Shown: one piece after another, positions 41,727 to 51,266 of the stretch
Position numbering within the stretch: the stretch's first letter is position 1
How the letters are laid out: every line of letters begins with the position of its first letter
From: Bermanella sp034112325
GTDB lineage: Bacteria > Pseudomonadota > Gammaproteobacteria > Pseudomonadales > Oceanobacteraceae
Assembly (NCBI GenBank): GCA_034112325.1
Contig: JAWUVO010000002.1
Coordinates: 1-64,000 of the forward strand
DNA: 64,000 nucleotides
Direction of reading: 5' to 3'
The notes under the pieces: generated by a model
The model's database searches: none
Seen by the model: the letters and a program-made list of their open reading frames with translations, nothing else
Told to the model about the DNA's origin: nothing
Program-made: the position numbers and the translations under genes

Positions 41727-43430
41727 TCATTGCACCTGTGCTTGGCCAACCCCTCTTGGGTCAGAAGCCGATGAGACACGGTTATTTGTTTTATTAAGTA
41801 ATATTGCATGCATATTTCCGTATTCACGGCCGACACTTTTTAACTTATGGCCTTTAGCAATTAGCGATGCTTGTACGTCTTCTGAAAATGCATTAGGTTC
41901 ATGCTGAAGCACGTCTGGTAAGTACTGATGATGAAAGCGTGAACGAGCAACCCAGTCTGTTACCGGTTTACCTTGTATGTGTTCTAACATGCCTAAAAAA
42001 ACCATGGTGATAATTCGACTGCCACCGGGTGTGCCCAAAATAGCGACGCTGTCGTCGTTTTCCATGTAGCTGGGTGTCATGGAAGACAAGGGGCGTTTTT
42101 CTGGGGCAATGGCATTGGCTTCGTTACCTACTAAACCATACGCATTGGGGGTGCCTGGCTTAGAAGAAAAATCATCCATTTCATTATTCATTAATACGCC
42201 AGTACTTTCAGACATAAACGCGCTTCCAAAAGGTAGGTTAACACTTAACGTTGCGCTGACGCGGTTGCCTTGATTATCTAGCACACTTAAATGTGTAGTA
42301 TGAAACCCCTCAAGTATTTGAACCTGACTACCTAGGGTTTTACTGTCGGTGGCTTTATTCATATCAATACTGCTGGCTAGCACCGCATTGTATTTAGCAT
42401 TCATTAACTTTTGTTGGGGGACATCAATAAAATCAGGGTCCCCTAAGTAATGTGCGCGATCAAAATACGCACGGCGCATCGTTTCACTAATTAAGTGGGT
42501 TTGTGCAGCTTGATCTAATGTTTTCCAATCAGTAGCAGGCTCTAAGCTTTTTAACATACTAAACATTTGGGCTATGGCAATGCCGCCAGAACTCGGTGGT
42601 GGAGCGCTAACAATTTTGTGGCCTTGGTATTCGGTTATGATAGGTGCTCGCTCTATTACATTATATTTTTCTAAATCTTGCAGAGACCAAATGCCGCCTG
42701 CTTTAGTGACATCGGCTACCATTTTTTTAGCAACGTCACCTTTGTAAAAGCCATCAAAACCAGAGTCGGCAATAGCTTGCAGTGTATTGGATAGATTTTT
42801 TTGAATAATCACATCGCCTAATTCAGGTAATGTTTGTTTACCATTCAAAAATACGGCGGCAGCCGCTGGATATTTATGTAAAGCCTTGGCGCGATACCCT
42901 GCTAATTTTTTGTATTTATGATCGACTGGAAACCCCTCATTGGCAATGCGTATCGCCATAGCCAGCGTATCTTTTAAAGGCAATTGGCCATAAGTTTTTG
43001 CTAAGTGATCAAATGCGGCTGCTTGCCCTGGAATGCCGGCGGCCAGTGGGCCATCAATTGATAATTTCGGAATGACATTCCCTTGCTTGTCTAGGTACAT
43101 ATCACGGTGTGCTTTTAATGGCGCTTTTTCACGAGCGTCTAAGAAAATATCGCGTTTATTCTTGCTGTTATGCAGCAACCAAAATCCACCGCCGCCCATG
43201 CCTGCGCTATAAGGCTCTACTACTGCCAATACAGCGGCGGTAGCTATAGCGGCATCAAACGCATTACCACCTGCATTTAAAATGTCTATACCTGCTTGAG
43301 TGGCTAATGGATGAGCAGATGCTATGGCCCCAGTATGCTGGCTAGATTTGTTTGTATCTTGTGTGTTGCTGTCAGGGCTACAAGCTGAAATCGAGAGTGC
43401 GAGCAGGGGAATAAAAGCTAGTCGTTTCAT
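41727..43430 (-). CDS. ggt: Gamma-glutamyltransferase, lipoprotein form
   Basis: Periplasmic Ntn-hydrolase that cleaves gamma-glutamyl bonds of glutathione and related compounds and autoprocesses into two subunits. The nucleophile Thr begins the small subunit at TTHLSVLDNQGN (about residue 378). MGGGGFWLLH near 78 and RPLSSMTPS near 450 are also conserved. Unlike E. coli Ggt, the N-terminus MKRLAFIPLLALSISAC is a lipoprotein signal with Cys17, suggesting membrane anchoring. The ATG at 43430 is preferred; the frame also opens at 43448. Confidence 0.92.
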   Translation of the reverse strand: MKRLAFIPLLALSISACSPDSNTQDTNKSSQHTGAIASAHPLATQAGIDILNAGGNAFDAAIATAAVLAVVEPYSAGMGGGGFWLLHNSKNKRDIFLDAREKAPLKAHRDMYLDKQGNVIPKLSIDGPLAAGIPGQAAAFDHLAKTYGQLPLKDTLAMAIRIANEGFPVDHKYKKLAGYRAKALHKYPAAAAVFLNGKQTLPELGDVIIQKNLSNTLQAIADSGFDGFYKGDVAKKMVADVTKAGGIWSLQDLEKYNVIERAPIITEYQGHKIVSAPPPSSGGIAIAQMFSMLKSLEPATDWKTLDQAAQTHLISETMRRAYFDRAHYLGDPDFIDVPQQKLMNAKYNAVLASSIDMNKATDSKTLGSQVQILEGFHTTHLSVLDNQGNRVSATLSVNLPFGSAFMSESTGVLMNNEMDDFSSKPGTPNAYGLVGNEANAIAPEKRPLSSMTPSYMENDDSVAILGTPGGSRIITMVFLGMLEHIQGKPVTDWVARSRFHHQYLPDVLQHEPNAFSEDVQASLIAKGHKLKSVGREYGNMHAILLNKTNNRVSSASDPRGVGQAQVQ

Positions 43431-43857
43431 AATGATGTGGCCAGTCATTTTTAATGATTTATCTAAGCATAGAATATCAGGACATTGTAGGGGAGTAATG
43501 GGGGTTTTTATAGCATCTAATACTTAAGGCTGCGTATAACTAATCGTATTTAAATTAAGGCTAGGTTTTATTGAGTTACATTTATGAGTAAACCTGAGCC
43601 AGCGGCGCTTACTTAATGAAAAGAAAGTGTGGATACTATATTTGTCAAACCAAGTATTGGTAACAAGAGCATTTTTTAGTGCCCAGAATATTTGAAAAAT
43701 AGTATCCATTATTACGAGCATAAAGCCGCGACTTTAAGCTCGGTATTGTTTTGAGATGTACCGTATGAAAGATAGAATAGGAATATATTTCAATAATTGC
43801 CCCACCTTTTCATGACTTCCATTTATACTGATAATCTATTAAAAATGAGCATGCTTG
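43431..43857. other. Intergenic region between ggt and the sulfotransferase gene
   Basis: About 430 AT-rich bases. A 65-codon frame on the minus strand (43524-43721) lacks family resemblance and a good start, so I do not call it. No RNA fold or repeat was recognised. Promoters for both flanking genes must be here. Confidence 0.45.
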
Positions 43858-44493
43858 ATGTCTAAGATCTTTATTATCGGCCTACCTCGAACGGGCACCA
43901 CCAGCATCAGCGTTGCATTATTGGAAATGGGGTTGTCGGTCGCCCATACGGCATTTACCAAAAAAGCATTTGAAATGGCAGATGCAGTGTCCGATGCACC
44001 GTGTTTCAGTGACTACATGCATTTGGATGTGTTATTCCCTAACTCTAAATTTATCTATTTATCTCGCGACCTTGATAAATGGCTACCTTCTATCACCATG
44101 CTGCTTGAAAAAATGGCACCTTGGTTAGATGCAAAAACAGGTAAGTTTAATCCTATTTTAAAGCGCAGCTTTCATCATACATTTTCTGCCGAATTACCTT
44201 TAACGCAGAGTGAATTAGAGGCGTGTTACACACAGCATGAGCAGGCTGTTAAAATTTATTTTGAAGGCAGAGATGACTTGTTATCGGTGGACGTGAGTGA
44301 CCCGGGTAGCCTGTTAAAGGTAAAACAATTTTTGGGGATGTCTGAAGAAGGGGACGCAGATTTTCCTAAGCTGAATGTGGGCCGCAATGTAGCTAACTGG
44401 AAAGAGTACAAACACTCCAATAAAATCAATTCGAATTTGGCGGGTGCGGAGCATAGGAAGTATTTTGATTATGTTTTGGCTGGACATAAATAA
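43858..44493 (+). CDS. Sulfotransferase-family protein
   Basis: A 211-residue protein with the PAPS-binding loop FIIGLPRTGTTSISVAL at residues 5-21 and the 3'-phosphate site SKFIYLSRDLDKWLPS near 62. It resembles short bacterial sulfotransferases. The acceptor is unknown, and no sulfate-activation genes are adjacent. The ATG at 43858 is used; a TTG one codon earlier is possible. It appears monocistronic. Confidence 0.85.
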   Translation: MSKIFIIGLPRTGTTSISVALLEMGLSVAHTAFTKKAFEMADAVSDAPCFSDYMHLDVLFPNSKFIYLSRDLDKWLPSITMLLEKMAPWLDAKTGKFNPILKRSFHHTFSAELPLTQSELEACYTQHEQAVKIYFEGRDDLLSVDVSDPGSLLKVKQFLGMSEEGDADFPKLNVGRNVANWKEYKHSNKINSNLAGAEHRKYFDYVLAGHK

Positions 44494-44565
44494 TTGATTG
44501 GGTGCATTAATCGCATGTAGCCTAATCCACCCTTCAAATTATTTTAAGGTTATTAAAATCCCTGT

Positions 44566-45354
44566 TTATCGATCAGCCACTTGATAAGCGCTTTGGCTGA
44601 TCACAAAAAATAATGCACTGGTTAACACAATGCTTGGGCCGGCTGGGGTATCAAACTGATATGAAAACCCTAGCCCCAAGGTCACGGAAAGCATACTAAT
44701 AATAGTGGCCAAGCCTGCCATTTGCGCAGGGCTTTTACTGAATGGGCGTGCGGCTGCCGCTGGAATAATTAATAGTGCCGTAATCAATAGAACCCCAACC
44801 AGTTTCATGGCGCCAGCAATGACGACCGCTAACATCACCATAAACAATAAACGTAAGCGAGCCACTGGGTAGCCCTCTACTTGTGCCAGTTCTTCTGACA
44901 CGCTAGCCGCTAGCAAACCGCGCCACATTTTACTTAATACGGTTAATACCACAGTGGCACCAATGGCCATGGTGATAAGGTCTTGTCGATCCACCGCTAA
45001 TAAATCGCCAAACAAATAACTATTAATATCAATGCGAACATTGTCTACCAAGCTTAGGGTTACCAAGCCAGCTGCCAGTGTGGTGTGCGCCATTAAACCC
45101 AACAAGGTATCGCTAGGAATAATGTGCTGCTTTTGCAGGCTGGCCAATATTAGGGCCACAAATACAGCGCATAAAACGATGGCCAAATTCAGTTGAATAT
45201 CAAACAGAAACCCCAGTGTAATACCCAGTAAGGCACTGTGCGCAAGCGTGTCGCCAAAGTAAGCCATGCGACGCCATACAATAAATGAACCCAAAGGGCC
45301 GCTCATTAAACTCAGTAACAAACCAGCAAGTAAAGAATCTAGCAACCACATCAT
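44566..45354 (-). CDS. znuB: Zinc ABC transporter permease ZnuB
   Basis: Inner-membrane permease for high-affinity zinc uptake, ABC-3 family. The 262 residues have about eight helices. LLSLMSGPLGSFIVWRRMAYFGDTLAHSALLG near residue 15 and AGAMKLVGVLLITALLIIPAAAAR near 180 are conserved segments. The start overlaps the znuC stop by four bases (ATGA), so translation is coupled. Confidence 0.95.
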   Translation of the reverse strand: MMWLLDSLLAGLLLSLMSGPLGSFIVWRRMAYFGDTLAHSALLGITLGFLFDIQLNLAIVLCAVFVALILASLQKQHIIPSDTLLGLMAHTTLAAGLVTLSLVDNVRIDINSYLFGDLLAVDRQDLITMAIGATVVLTVLSKMWRGLLAASVSEELAQVEGYPVARLRLLFMVMLAVVIAGAMKLVGVLLITALLIIPAAAARPFSKSPAQMAGLATIISMLSVTLGLGFSYQFDTPAGPSIVLTSALFFVISQSAYQVADR

Positions 45355-46124
45355 GATTTTTTCTCTCCGTGAGAATGATCATGTTCGTCGTGATTATGAT
45401 CGCAGTGTTCGCCATGTGTGTGATCATGGTGATGGGTATAAGGAGCTAGGTGAGCCGGCATCGATTGTCCAAATAATTCTAAGTAACTTGGGTCTTGCTG
45501 AATGGTTTGTGGGTGGCCTTCGCAGCAAATGTGGCCATTTAAACAGACCACTTTATCGGTGGCAGCCATCACAAGGTGCAGGTCATGGCTGACCATGAGT
45601 ACGCCACAGTTAAGCTCGTCTTTTAAATCTGCAATAAGGTGGTACAGCTCGCTTTGCCCTGATACATCTAAGCCTTGTACAGGTTCATCTAATACCAATA
45701 GTTGGGGGTTGGATAACAAAGCGCGAGCAAGTAATACACGCTGTAATTCGCCCCCTGATAATTTTTGCATTGGGTTGCCTAATAAGCGCGTAATGTTCAG
45801 TCGATTGGCAACGTGACTTAAATCACGGGCATCAAACCCTTTGGCGAGCTTTAAGAAATGGGTAACGGATAGCGGTAAAGTCTCTGGCAAGCTAATGTGT
45901 TGTGGCATATAGCCTATGCGCAGCTTAGGCGTACTTGAGCGAGAGCCTGAAGAAGGCTTAATTAACCCAAGGGCCAGTTTTAATAGAGTGCTTTTACCTG
46001 CGCCATTTGGACCGATCAGGGTGATGATTTCGCCAGCATGAATGTCAAGATTGACGTCTTTTAAAATGGTTCGCCCTTGGCGTACAAAGCCAACGTTGCG
46101 AAGTTTTAAAAGTGGATTTGCCAT
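45351..46124 (-). CDS. znuC: Zinc ABC transporter ATP-binding protein ZnuC with His-rich tail
   Basis: ATPase of the zinc importer. Walker A is GPNGAGKST at 38-46, the signature KLSGGELQRV is near 138, and Walker B is LLVLDEPVQGLD near 160. The last 30 residues are a His/Asp/Glu-rich tail with clustered HDH motifs, absent from E. coli ZnuC and probably metal-binding. The ATG at 46124 (257 residues) is chosen because AAAGG precedes it at a suitable distance and MANPLLKLRNVGF starts the family homology. The frame itself opens at 46190. Confidence 0.94.
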   Translation of the reverse strand: MANPLLKLRNVGFVRQGRTILKDVNLDIHAGEIITLIGPNGAGKSTLLKLALGLIKPSSGSRSSTPKLRIGYMPQHISLPETLPLSVTHFLKLAKGFDARDLSHVANRLNITRLLGNPMQKLSGGELQRVLLARALLSNPQLLVLDEPVQGLDVSGQSELYHLIADLKDELNCGVLMVSHDLHLVMAATDKVVCLNGHICCEGHPQTIQQDPSYLELFGQSMPAHLAPYTHHHDHTHGEHCDHNHDEHDHSHGEKKS

Positions 46125-46293
46125 TATGCAGCCTTTTATAAAGATAGTTGGTCTAATAAATTGCTTATTGGCCCATCGGTGATGGCCCAAAAGCAGGGTG
46201 CTAGGGTATCATACTCGCCGTTTTTCTGCGGCTACACATCCGATGATGTAGTCCATTTATTTCAATTTTTATCCTATGTGATAGCGGGCGCCT
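46125..46293. promoter_or_regulatory. Divergent znuCB/znuA promoter region
   Basis: The 169-base divergent spacer should contain the zinc-responsive operator. The only palindrome near the middle is GTAT-C-ATAC at 46206-46214, flanked as GGGTATCATACTC. It loosely resembles the centre of Zur boxes but is too short to be called one. No zur gene lies in this spacer. Confidence 0.35.
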
Positions 46294-47238
46294 ATGTTGT
46301 TAGTTTTAAGTATGAATAAGGTGAAAGCCACAATCGTCGCTCTGGCTCTGGTTTTGCTATTTTCAGGTATGGCGCAAGCAGGTCAGGTTAGTCAGCCAAA
46401 GGTGGTTTTGGTCAGTGTTCATCCTATGGCGCTATTAATTAAAAGCGCATGGCCAGAGTTGAGTGTTAGCAGTTTGGTTTCTGCCAACCAATCGCCGCAT
46501 GATTTTGTACTCAAACCCAGCGATATGACGCACATTGCCAGTGTGGATGCGGTTATTTGGATGGGACCAGAGTTTGAACCCTACTTGAAAAAAGCCATAA
46601 AAGGTAAAGTTCAAATAAATCTGTCACCAGAGCCATTAGTTGAGCATAAAGCCGATGCGGCACATGAAGATCATAGCGGTCACGATACACACGATCATGA
46701 AGAAGTAGGTCATAAAATAGAACAGCATGAAGAAAGCGCTCACAGCGATCATGTCCACGACCCGCACTTGTGGCTAGATCCCAATCGAATTTTGGAAATG
46801 GTGACTGTCGTGCAAACCCAACTAGGTTTGCCCGAACCCAAAGCCTTTATTAGTGAATACCAAGCATGGAAAAGCAAGGCGCATGTTGTGTTGAAAGATC
46901 ATCAAAAAATAGGATTTGTAAGTTTTCATGATGCTTTTAATGGATGGATTAAGGTGTTCAACTTAAATCAGCTAGCGGTGGTAACCAGTAACCCTGAAAA
47001 ACCTGTGGGCACTCGCCACATTGTTGAAGTGCGTAATGTGTTGGCATCAGGGCAAGCCCAGTGTTTGTTTGTTGAGCCGCAGTTCCAATCGCGTATTGTG
47101 AGCAAGCTGCATAAAGGCTTGGATATAAAGGTTATTAAGGTAGACCCTATGGCATCTGCTTACTCAATTGATAGCGGGCGCTTTATTGATTTCCACCAAG
47201 AACTACTTAGTAATTTCACGCAATGTTTTTCTAAGTAG
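46294..47238 (+). CDS. znuA: Zinc ABC transporter periplasmic binding protein ZnuA
   Basis: Captures zinc in the periplasm for ZnuBC. The 314 residues begin with a signal peptide (ending near GMAQAG). Metal-ligand His residues are in SVHPMALLI, NQSPHDFVLKPSD near 65 and DPHLWLDPN near 155. A His/Asp/Glu-rich loop at about 118-152 is the hallmark of zinc-specific ZnuA. It is divergent from znuCB. Confidence 0.94.
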   Translation: MLLVLSMNKVKATIVALALVLLFSGMAQAGQVSQPKVVLVSVHPMALLIKSAWPELSVSSLVSANQSPHDFVLKPSDMTHIASVDAVIWMGPEFEPYLKKAIKGKVQINLSPEPLVEHKADAAHEDHSGHDTHDHEEVGHKIEQHEESAHSDHVHDPHLWLDPNRILEMVTVVQTQLGLPEPKAFISEYQAWKSKAHVVLKDHQKIGFVSFHDAFNGWIKVFNLNQLAVVTSNPEKPVGTRHIVEVRNVLASGQAQCLFVEPQFQSRIVSKLHKGLDIKVIKVDPMASAYSIDSGRFIDFHQELLSNFTQCFSK

Positions 47239-47395
47239 CCGAGTTAGGCTGCTATTGGAACGCTGATTCTTTAAAAGGGATATAAATAGGCCGTCTTTGT
47301 GAAAGACTTTTAAAGAATAACAATGCCATACTGACTTGTAACATTGATAGCCCAGACTATTCTGGTGTTAATAATAAATACGATAAAGGTCAGTG

Positions 47396-48712
47396 ATGGA
47401 CGCTTCTTCTTTAAGACTGAGCCCTAAGCAAGCCGATTGCTTACAAGCCTATCAAGCCATCCGTTCATATAGTTTGGCGCTGATACAAAACTTAAGCGCC
47501 GAAGATTGCAGCCTGCAAGCGGCCTCTTTTGTCAGCCCAGCCAAATGGCACCTTGCCCACACCACGTGGTTTTTTGAAACCTTTGTTCTTATTCCTCATG
47601 TTGAAGGCTATCAGCCTTTTCATAAAGATTTTCAGGTGTTGTTTAATAGTTATTACAACGGCATAGGTGAGCAATTCTCTCGGCCCAAGCGGCATTTGTT
47701 ATCACGACCTTCTCTTGATCAGGTAGTGGCATATCGGCAACATATTGATGCTCACATGCAATTATTTTTAGAGCAAGCCAGTGGTGATGATCAGGCCTTA
47801 GTCATGCTGGGTTTGAACCATGAGCAGCAACATCAAGAGTTGTTGCTCATGGACTTAAAATACTGCTTTTTTCAAAATCCCTTGTACCCAAGTTACGCCA
47901 TTGACTCAGATACCTTCTTGGTAGCTTCAACCGAGCTTAAAACAATCGCCCCCATTCAATTTGTGAGTTTTGAACAAGCCCTGATAGACATGGGTGTGGA
48001 TAATCATATTGTTGTCGATCAATCGCATTTTTATTTTGATAATGAAACACCGGCTCATAAAACGTACGTACAAAAATTTCAATTAGCCGACCGCTTGGTA
48101 ACAAATGGTGAATATCTTCAATTTATAGACGATGGAGCTTATGACGATGCGTCTATTTGGTTAAGTGACGGCTGGGCGTGGTTGGCTGCTGTTAAAAAAG
48201 AAATACCAGCGGGGCAAGATACCAACTCAGCTTGTGCGCCCTTGTATTGGGTGAAAAAAGATAATCAATGGTTTGAATTTTCAATGCAGGGTTTACAGCC
48301 TTTAGATTTATACGCACCTGTTAGGCATGTGAACTTTTACGAATCGTTGGCCTATGCACAATGGTCTGGGTGTCGTTTGGCCACTGAAGCGGAATGGGAG
48401 CATGGAGTTAAGCAATCAGTAAAACAAATCCTTAGAGAGTCAGCTGATTTAAGAAAAGGGCAAGCTGCCATTAAGCAAGTAGATAACGAAGTATGGCAAT
48501 GGACTCAAAGTGCGTATCAACCTTATCCAGGTTTTAAAAAACCTGAAGGGGCGGTAGGTGAATACAATGGCAAGTTTATGTGCAATCAAATGGTATTGCG
48601 AGGCGGTTGCCAGCTAACCTCTCCAGACCATACACGAGCCACTTATCGAAACTTTTTTTACCCACAAGATCAGTGGCCCATGACAGGGATTCGATTGGCT
48701 AAAGATGCATAA
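47396..48712 (+). CDS. egtB: Ergothioneine biosynthesis sulfoxide synthase EgtB
   Basis: Non-heme iron enzyme that joins hercynine to a thiol (cysteine or gamma-glutamylcysteine) in ergothioneine synthesis. A DinB-like N-terminal domain supplies the iron ligands His55 (WHLAH), His142 and His146 (NHEQQHQE). The C-terminal formylglycine-enzyme-like domain has RLATEAEWEHG near 325 and VLRGGCQLTSPDHTRATYRNFF near the end. The ATG at 47396 is used, with AAAGG upstream. It is followed after 138 bases by egtD. Confidence 0.93.
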   Translation: MDASSLRLSPKQADCLQAYQAIRSYSLALIQNLSAEDCSLQAASFVSPAKWHLAHTTWFFETFVLIPHVEGYQPFHKDFQVLFNSYYNGIGEQFSRPKRHLLSRPSLDQVVAYRQHIDAHMQLFLEQASGDDQALVMLGLNHEQQHQELLLMDLKYCFFQNPLYPSYAIDSDTFLVASTELKTIAPIQFVSFEQALIDMGVDNHIVVDQSHFYFDNETPAHKTYVQKFQLADRLVTNGEYLQFIDDGAYDDASIWLSDGWAWLAAVKKEIPAGQDTNSACAPLYWVKKDNQWFEFSMQGLQPLDLYAPVRHVNFYESLAYAQWSGCRLATEAEWEHGVKQSVKQILRESADLRKGQAAIKQVDNEVWQWTQSAYQPYPGFKKPEGAVGEYNGKFMCNQMVLRGGCQLTSPDHTRATYRNFFYPQDQWPMTGIRLAKDA

Positions 48713-48850
48713 ATGCATTTACTAAATAAAATCATATAACAACAGAAAATTAGGACCAATACAGGTTTTGAGGTTAAGCAGTAAAACTGTATTAAAGAAT
48801 GTGAACTAAGCAATCGTTGCACTGATTGCCTTACTTTAAGAGGAAAAAAA

Positions 48851-49828
48851 ATGGCCAGTACTGCACAAGATCAACAAGGTGTATTTTTCTATGATTTTAA
48901 CTTGGAAGCGCAGGATCAGCGACAAGAAATATTAAAAGGCTTGAGCGAATCCCCTAAGCGTATCTCAGCTAAATATTTTTATGACCAAACAGGATCTGAA
49001 TTGTTCGAGGCCATTACACAACTACCTGAGTATTATCCTACCCGTACAGAAATAAATCTGCTCCGACAATACAAAGATGAGATATTAGAAAAAGCCGGTA
49101 AAAACAATGTATTAATCGAGTACGGCAGTGGCGCAAGCACCAAGATTCGCTTGCTGTTGGATGCACTTAAGCCTCAAGCGTACGTGCCGTTAGATATCAG
49201 TAAGGACTTTTTATACGATAGCGCGATTCGATTAAAGCAATTATTTCCTTGGTTAGAAATCCATGCCACTTGTTTGGATTATCGTCATCCAGCTACCTTA
49301 CCTAAAAATATTTCACCTTATGCTAAAAAGGTAGCTTTTTTCCCTGGCTCAAGTTTAGGTAATTTCTCCCCTAAAGAGGCCTTGGTGTTTTTAAAAAACG
49401 TACGTCAATCTGTCGGTGAAAAAGGTGCCTTATTAATTGGTTTAGATCTAATAAAAAATCATGATGTATTAAATGCGGCTTACAATGATCAACAAGGCGT
49501 CACCAGTGCATTTAATTTAAACGTACTTTCGCATTTGAATAAACTGGGGGGTGGCACTTTTAATTTGGATTTTTTTGAGCATAAAGCATTTTTTAATGAA
49601 CAAGACAGCCGCATAGAAATGCACTTAGTTAGTAAGGTTAATCAGGTGGTTAATTTATTTTCGACAGCTCTTCCGTTTAAACAAGGTGAGCATATCGTCA
49701 CGGAGTACAGTTATAAATTTAACCCTGACGACTTCATTGGCTTTGCAAAACAGGCAGGATTTCAAGGTCAACAAGTTTGGAAAGACAAAGGCAGTAATTT
49801 TGCTTTGTTTTGGTTAGAAGGAATTTAG
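48851..49828 (+). CDS. egtD: L-histidine N-alpha-methyltransferase EgtD
   Basis: SAM-dependent enzyme that trimethylates histidine to hercynine, the substrate of EgtB. The 325 residues show the family start RISAKYFYDQTGSELFEAIT near residue 37 and YYPTRTE near 61. The SAM-binding IEYGSGASTK is near 86, and FFPGSSLGNFSP is near 162. AAGAGGAAA precedes the ATG. No egtA, egtC or egtE is in the window, as is usual for proteobacterial egtBD pairs. Confidence 0.94.
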   Translation: MASTAQDQQGVFFYDFNLEAQDQRQEILKGLSESPKRISAKYFYDQTGSELFEAITQLPEYYPTRTEINLLRQYKDEILEKAGKNNVLIEYGSGASTKIRLLLDALKPQAYVPLDISKDFLYDSAIRLKQLFPWLEIHATCLDYRHPATLPKNISPYAKKVAFFPGSSLGNFSPKEALVFLKNVRQSVGEKGALLIGLDLIKNHDVLNAAYNDQQGVTSAFNLNVLSHLNKLGGGTFNLDFFEHKAFFNEQDSRIEMHLVSKVNQVVNLFSTALPFKQGEHIVTEYSYKFNPDDFIGFAKQAGFQGQQVWKDKGSNFALFWLEGI

Positions 49829-49840
49829 AAAATTTATAGA

Positions 49841-49877
49841 AGAGCCCTACGCCCGATAACGTATCGTCGCTAGGGCG
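49841..49877. terminator. Palindrome between convergent egtD and thrB
   Basis: GCCCTA and TAGGGC close an imperfect stem with an inner CGAT/ATCG hairpin. The T run is poor, so it may be a bidirectional terminator or just an intergenic palindrome. Confidence 0.45.
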
Positions 49878-49906
49878 CTTTACAGGTTATATGCTTATAG
49901 ATTGAT

Positions 49907-50860
49907 TTAGCCCAAAGACAATAATAAGTTTTTCATCTGATCAGGATCTTTACTGGTTGTCAGTGCTGCATCAGAACTTGTTGCTTCTGCAATTAAACGT
50001 GATACCCAAAAACGTAACGCGGCCAGTTTTATAAAGCCAGTTAACTCATTTTTCTCTTCATCATTTAATGATCTAACGGATTCATATCCACTGATCAGAG
50101 CTTGTTGCATATTCGAATCAATCTTTGATGTGTTATTAGAGTGCTCACTAGACCAAGCCATGATAGTAATGGCGAGGTCGTACACCCAATAATCAGTGCC
50201 ACCTGCATAAAAATCGATAATGCCACTGATGTTTGAGGCATCATTAAACAAGCTGTTATCGGGAAATAAATCGCCGTGTATAAAGCCTTTTGGTAGTGAT
50301 AGGGTTTGCCATCTTGCCCAATGTGTTTGCAATTCAGATAGGGCGCTTTCAAGCAGGGCGGTGTCATCAGCTGAGGTGTTCAGTTGATGATTAGATATTT
50401 GTTTGTGCAGCCAGTAATATCCACGTAAATTTTGATGTATACCAGAAAAATCTTTTGCGGCTAAGTGCACTCGTGCAAGTTCAGCACCAATGGTAAAACA
50501 TTCTTGAGTTTGAATATCTTCTACATGATAACCCGAAAGGCAATCAAAAATAGCGGCGGGTTTTTGTTTGGTTGTTAAAACATATTGGCCATTAATTTGT
50601 GGCTTTGGTCCAGCCACATGACAGCCGTTATTTTTAAGGTGAGCCAGCAGAGGAATGAAAAAATCTAACTCACTTTGAGAGATCTCTTCAAATATTGTTA
50701 AGAAATAATCGGTTTCAACATCCGATTTATTTAATCGAATTTTATAGTTGGTATTTTCAATGCCGGCGGCAATACCCTGAAAGCTAACTAAAGATCCTAA
50801 ATCATAATGACTTAACAGCTGGGTAAACTCATGAGTATTCAGCTCGGTATAAACGGACAT
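49907..50860 (-). CDS. thrB: Homoserine kinase (APH-fold type)
   Basis: Phosphorylates homoserine in threonine synthesis. It is the aminoglycoside-phosphotransferase-like form found in Pseudomonas rather than the GHMP form of E. coli. In 317 residues the features are GIENTNYKIRL near residue 33, the catalytic loop FIHGDLFPDN near 193, and the metal-binding IIDFYAGG near 213. It follows the DUF2782 gene on the same strand, as in Pseudomonas. Confidence 0.92.
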   Translation of the reverse strand: MSVYTELNTHEFTQLLSHYDLGSLVSFQGIAAGIENTNYKIRLNKSDVETDYFLTIFEEISQSELDFFIPLLAHLKNNGCHVAGPKPQINGQYVLTTKQKPAAIFDCLSGYHVEDIQTQECFTIGAELARVHLAAKDFSGIHQNLRGYYWLHKQISNHQLNTSADDTALLESALSELQTHWARWQTLSLPKGFIHGDLFPDNSLFNDASNISGIIDFYAGGTDYWVYDLAITIMAWSSEHSNNTSKIDSNMQQALISGYESVRSLNDEEKNELTGFIKLAALRFWVSRLIAEATSSDAALTTSKDPDQMKNLLLSLG

Positions 50861-50913
50861 CTATTTTTCTCGGATAAAACGGTGCAGAAATTTTCGTTGA
50901 GGGTGATCAGCGA

Positions 50914-51198
50914 TTACCAGCTGAAAATCACCCACGTCGGTACACTTAGGTTAGATTGCTTTTGACGTTTCATATCATCGTCATCAGTGGGTACTAGGTA
51001 ATAGGCTGGGCCCATTTTAGGTACAACTTTGATTTCTACCAACTCGCCGTTTACCTTGTATTCGTAAAAGGTCTTATCTTCGCTGTGGCGAATAATAATT
51101 GAAGGTTCGTTAGGGTTGGCCATAGCTGACCCAATAGAACTCAAGAAAACAGTACCAATAAGCGCCGGGATTAATAACATAGAACGAATAGGATTCAT
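50914..51198 (-). CDS. DUF2782 small exported protein
   Basis: The 94 residues have an N-terminal signal (about 1-27, ending ASMA-like). The mature part contains the conserved EDKTFYEYKVNGELVEIKVVPKMGPAYYLV. DUF2782 proteins have no assigned function but are found between thrB and polA in many gammaproteobacteria. It is divergent from polA and upstream of thrB. Confidence 0.88.
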   Translation of the reverse strand: MNPIRSMLLIPALIGTVFLSSIGSAMANPNEPSIIIRHSEDKTFYEYKVNGELVEIKVVPKMGPAYYLVPTDDDDMKRQKQSNLSVPTWVIFSW

Positions 51199-51266
51199 GA
51201 TAAACTGCCTGCAAAATTATTATGTGGCCTATTGTACGGCCAACTCCTCCTTAAAAGAATAGACCT

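Noticed and set aside
43524..43721. A 65-codon minus-strand frame in the ggt-sulfotransferase gap
   Set aside because: No recognisable domain and no good start signal in an AT-rich spacer.
50095..50367. A 90-codon frame inside thrB on the same strand
   Set aside because: Out-of-frame shadow of thrB, whose kinase motifs are complete.
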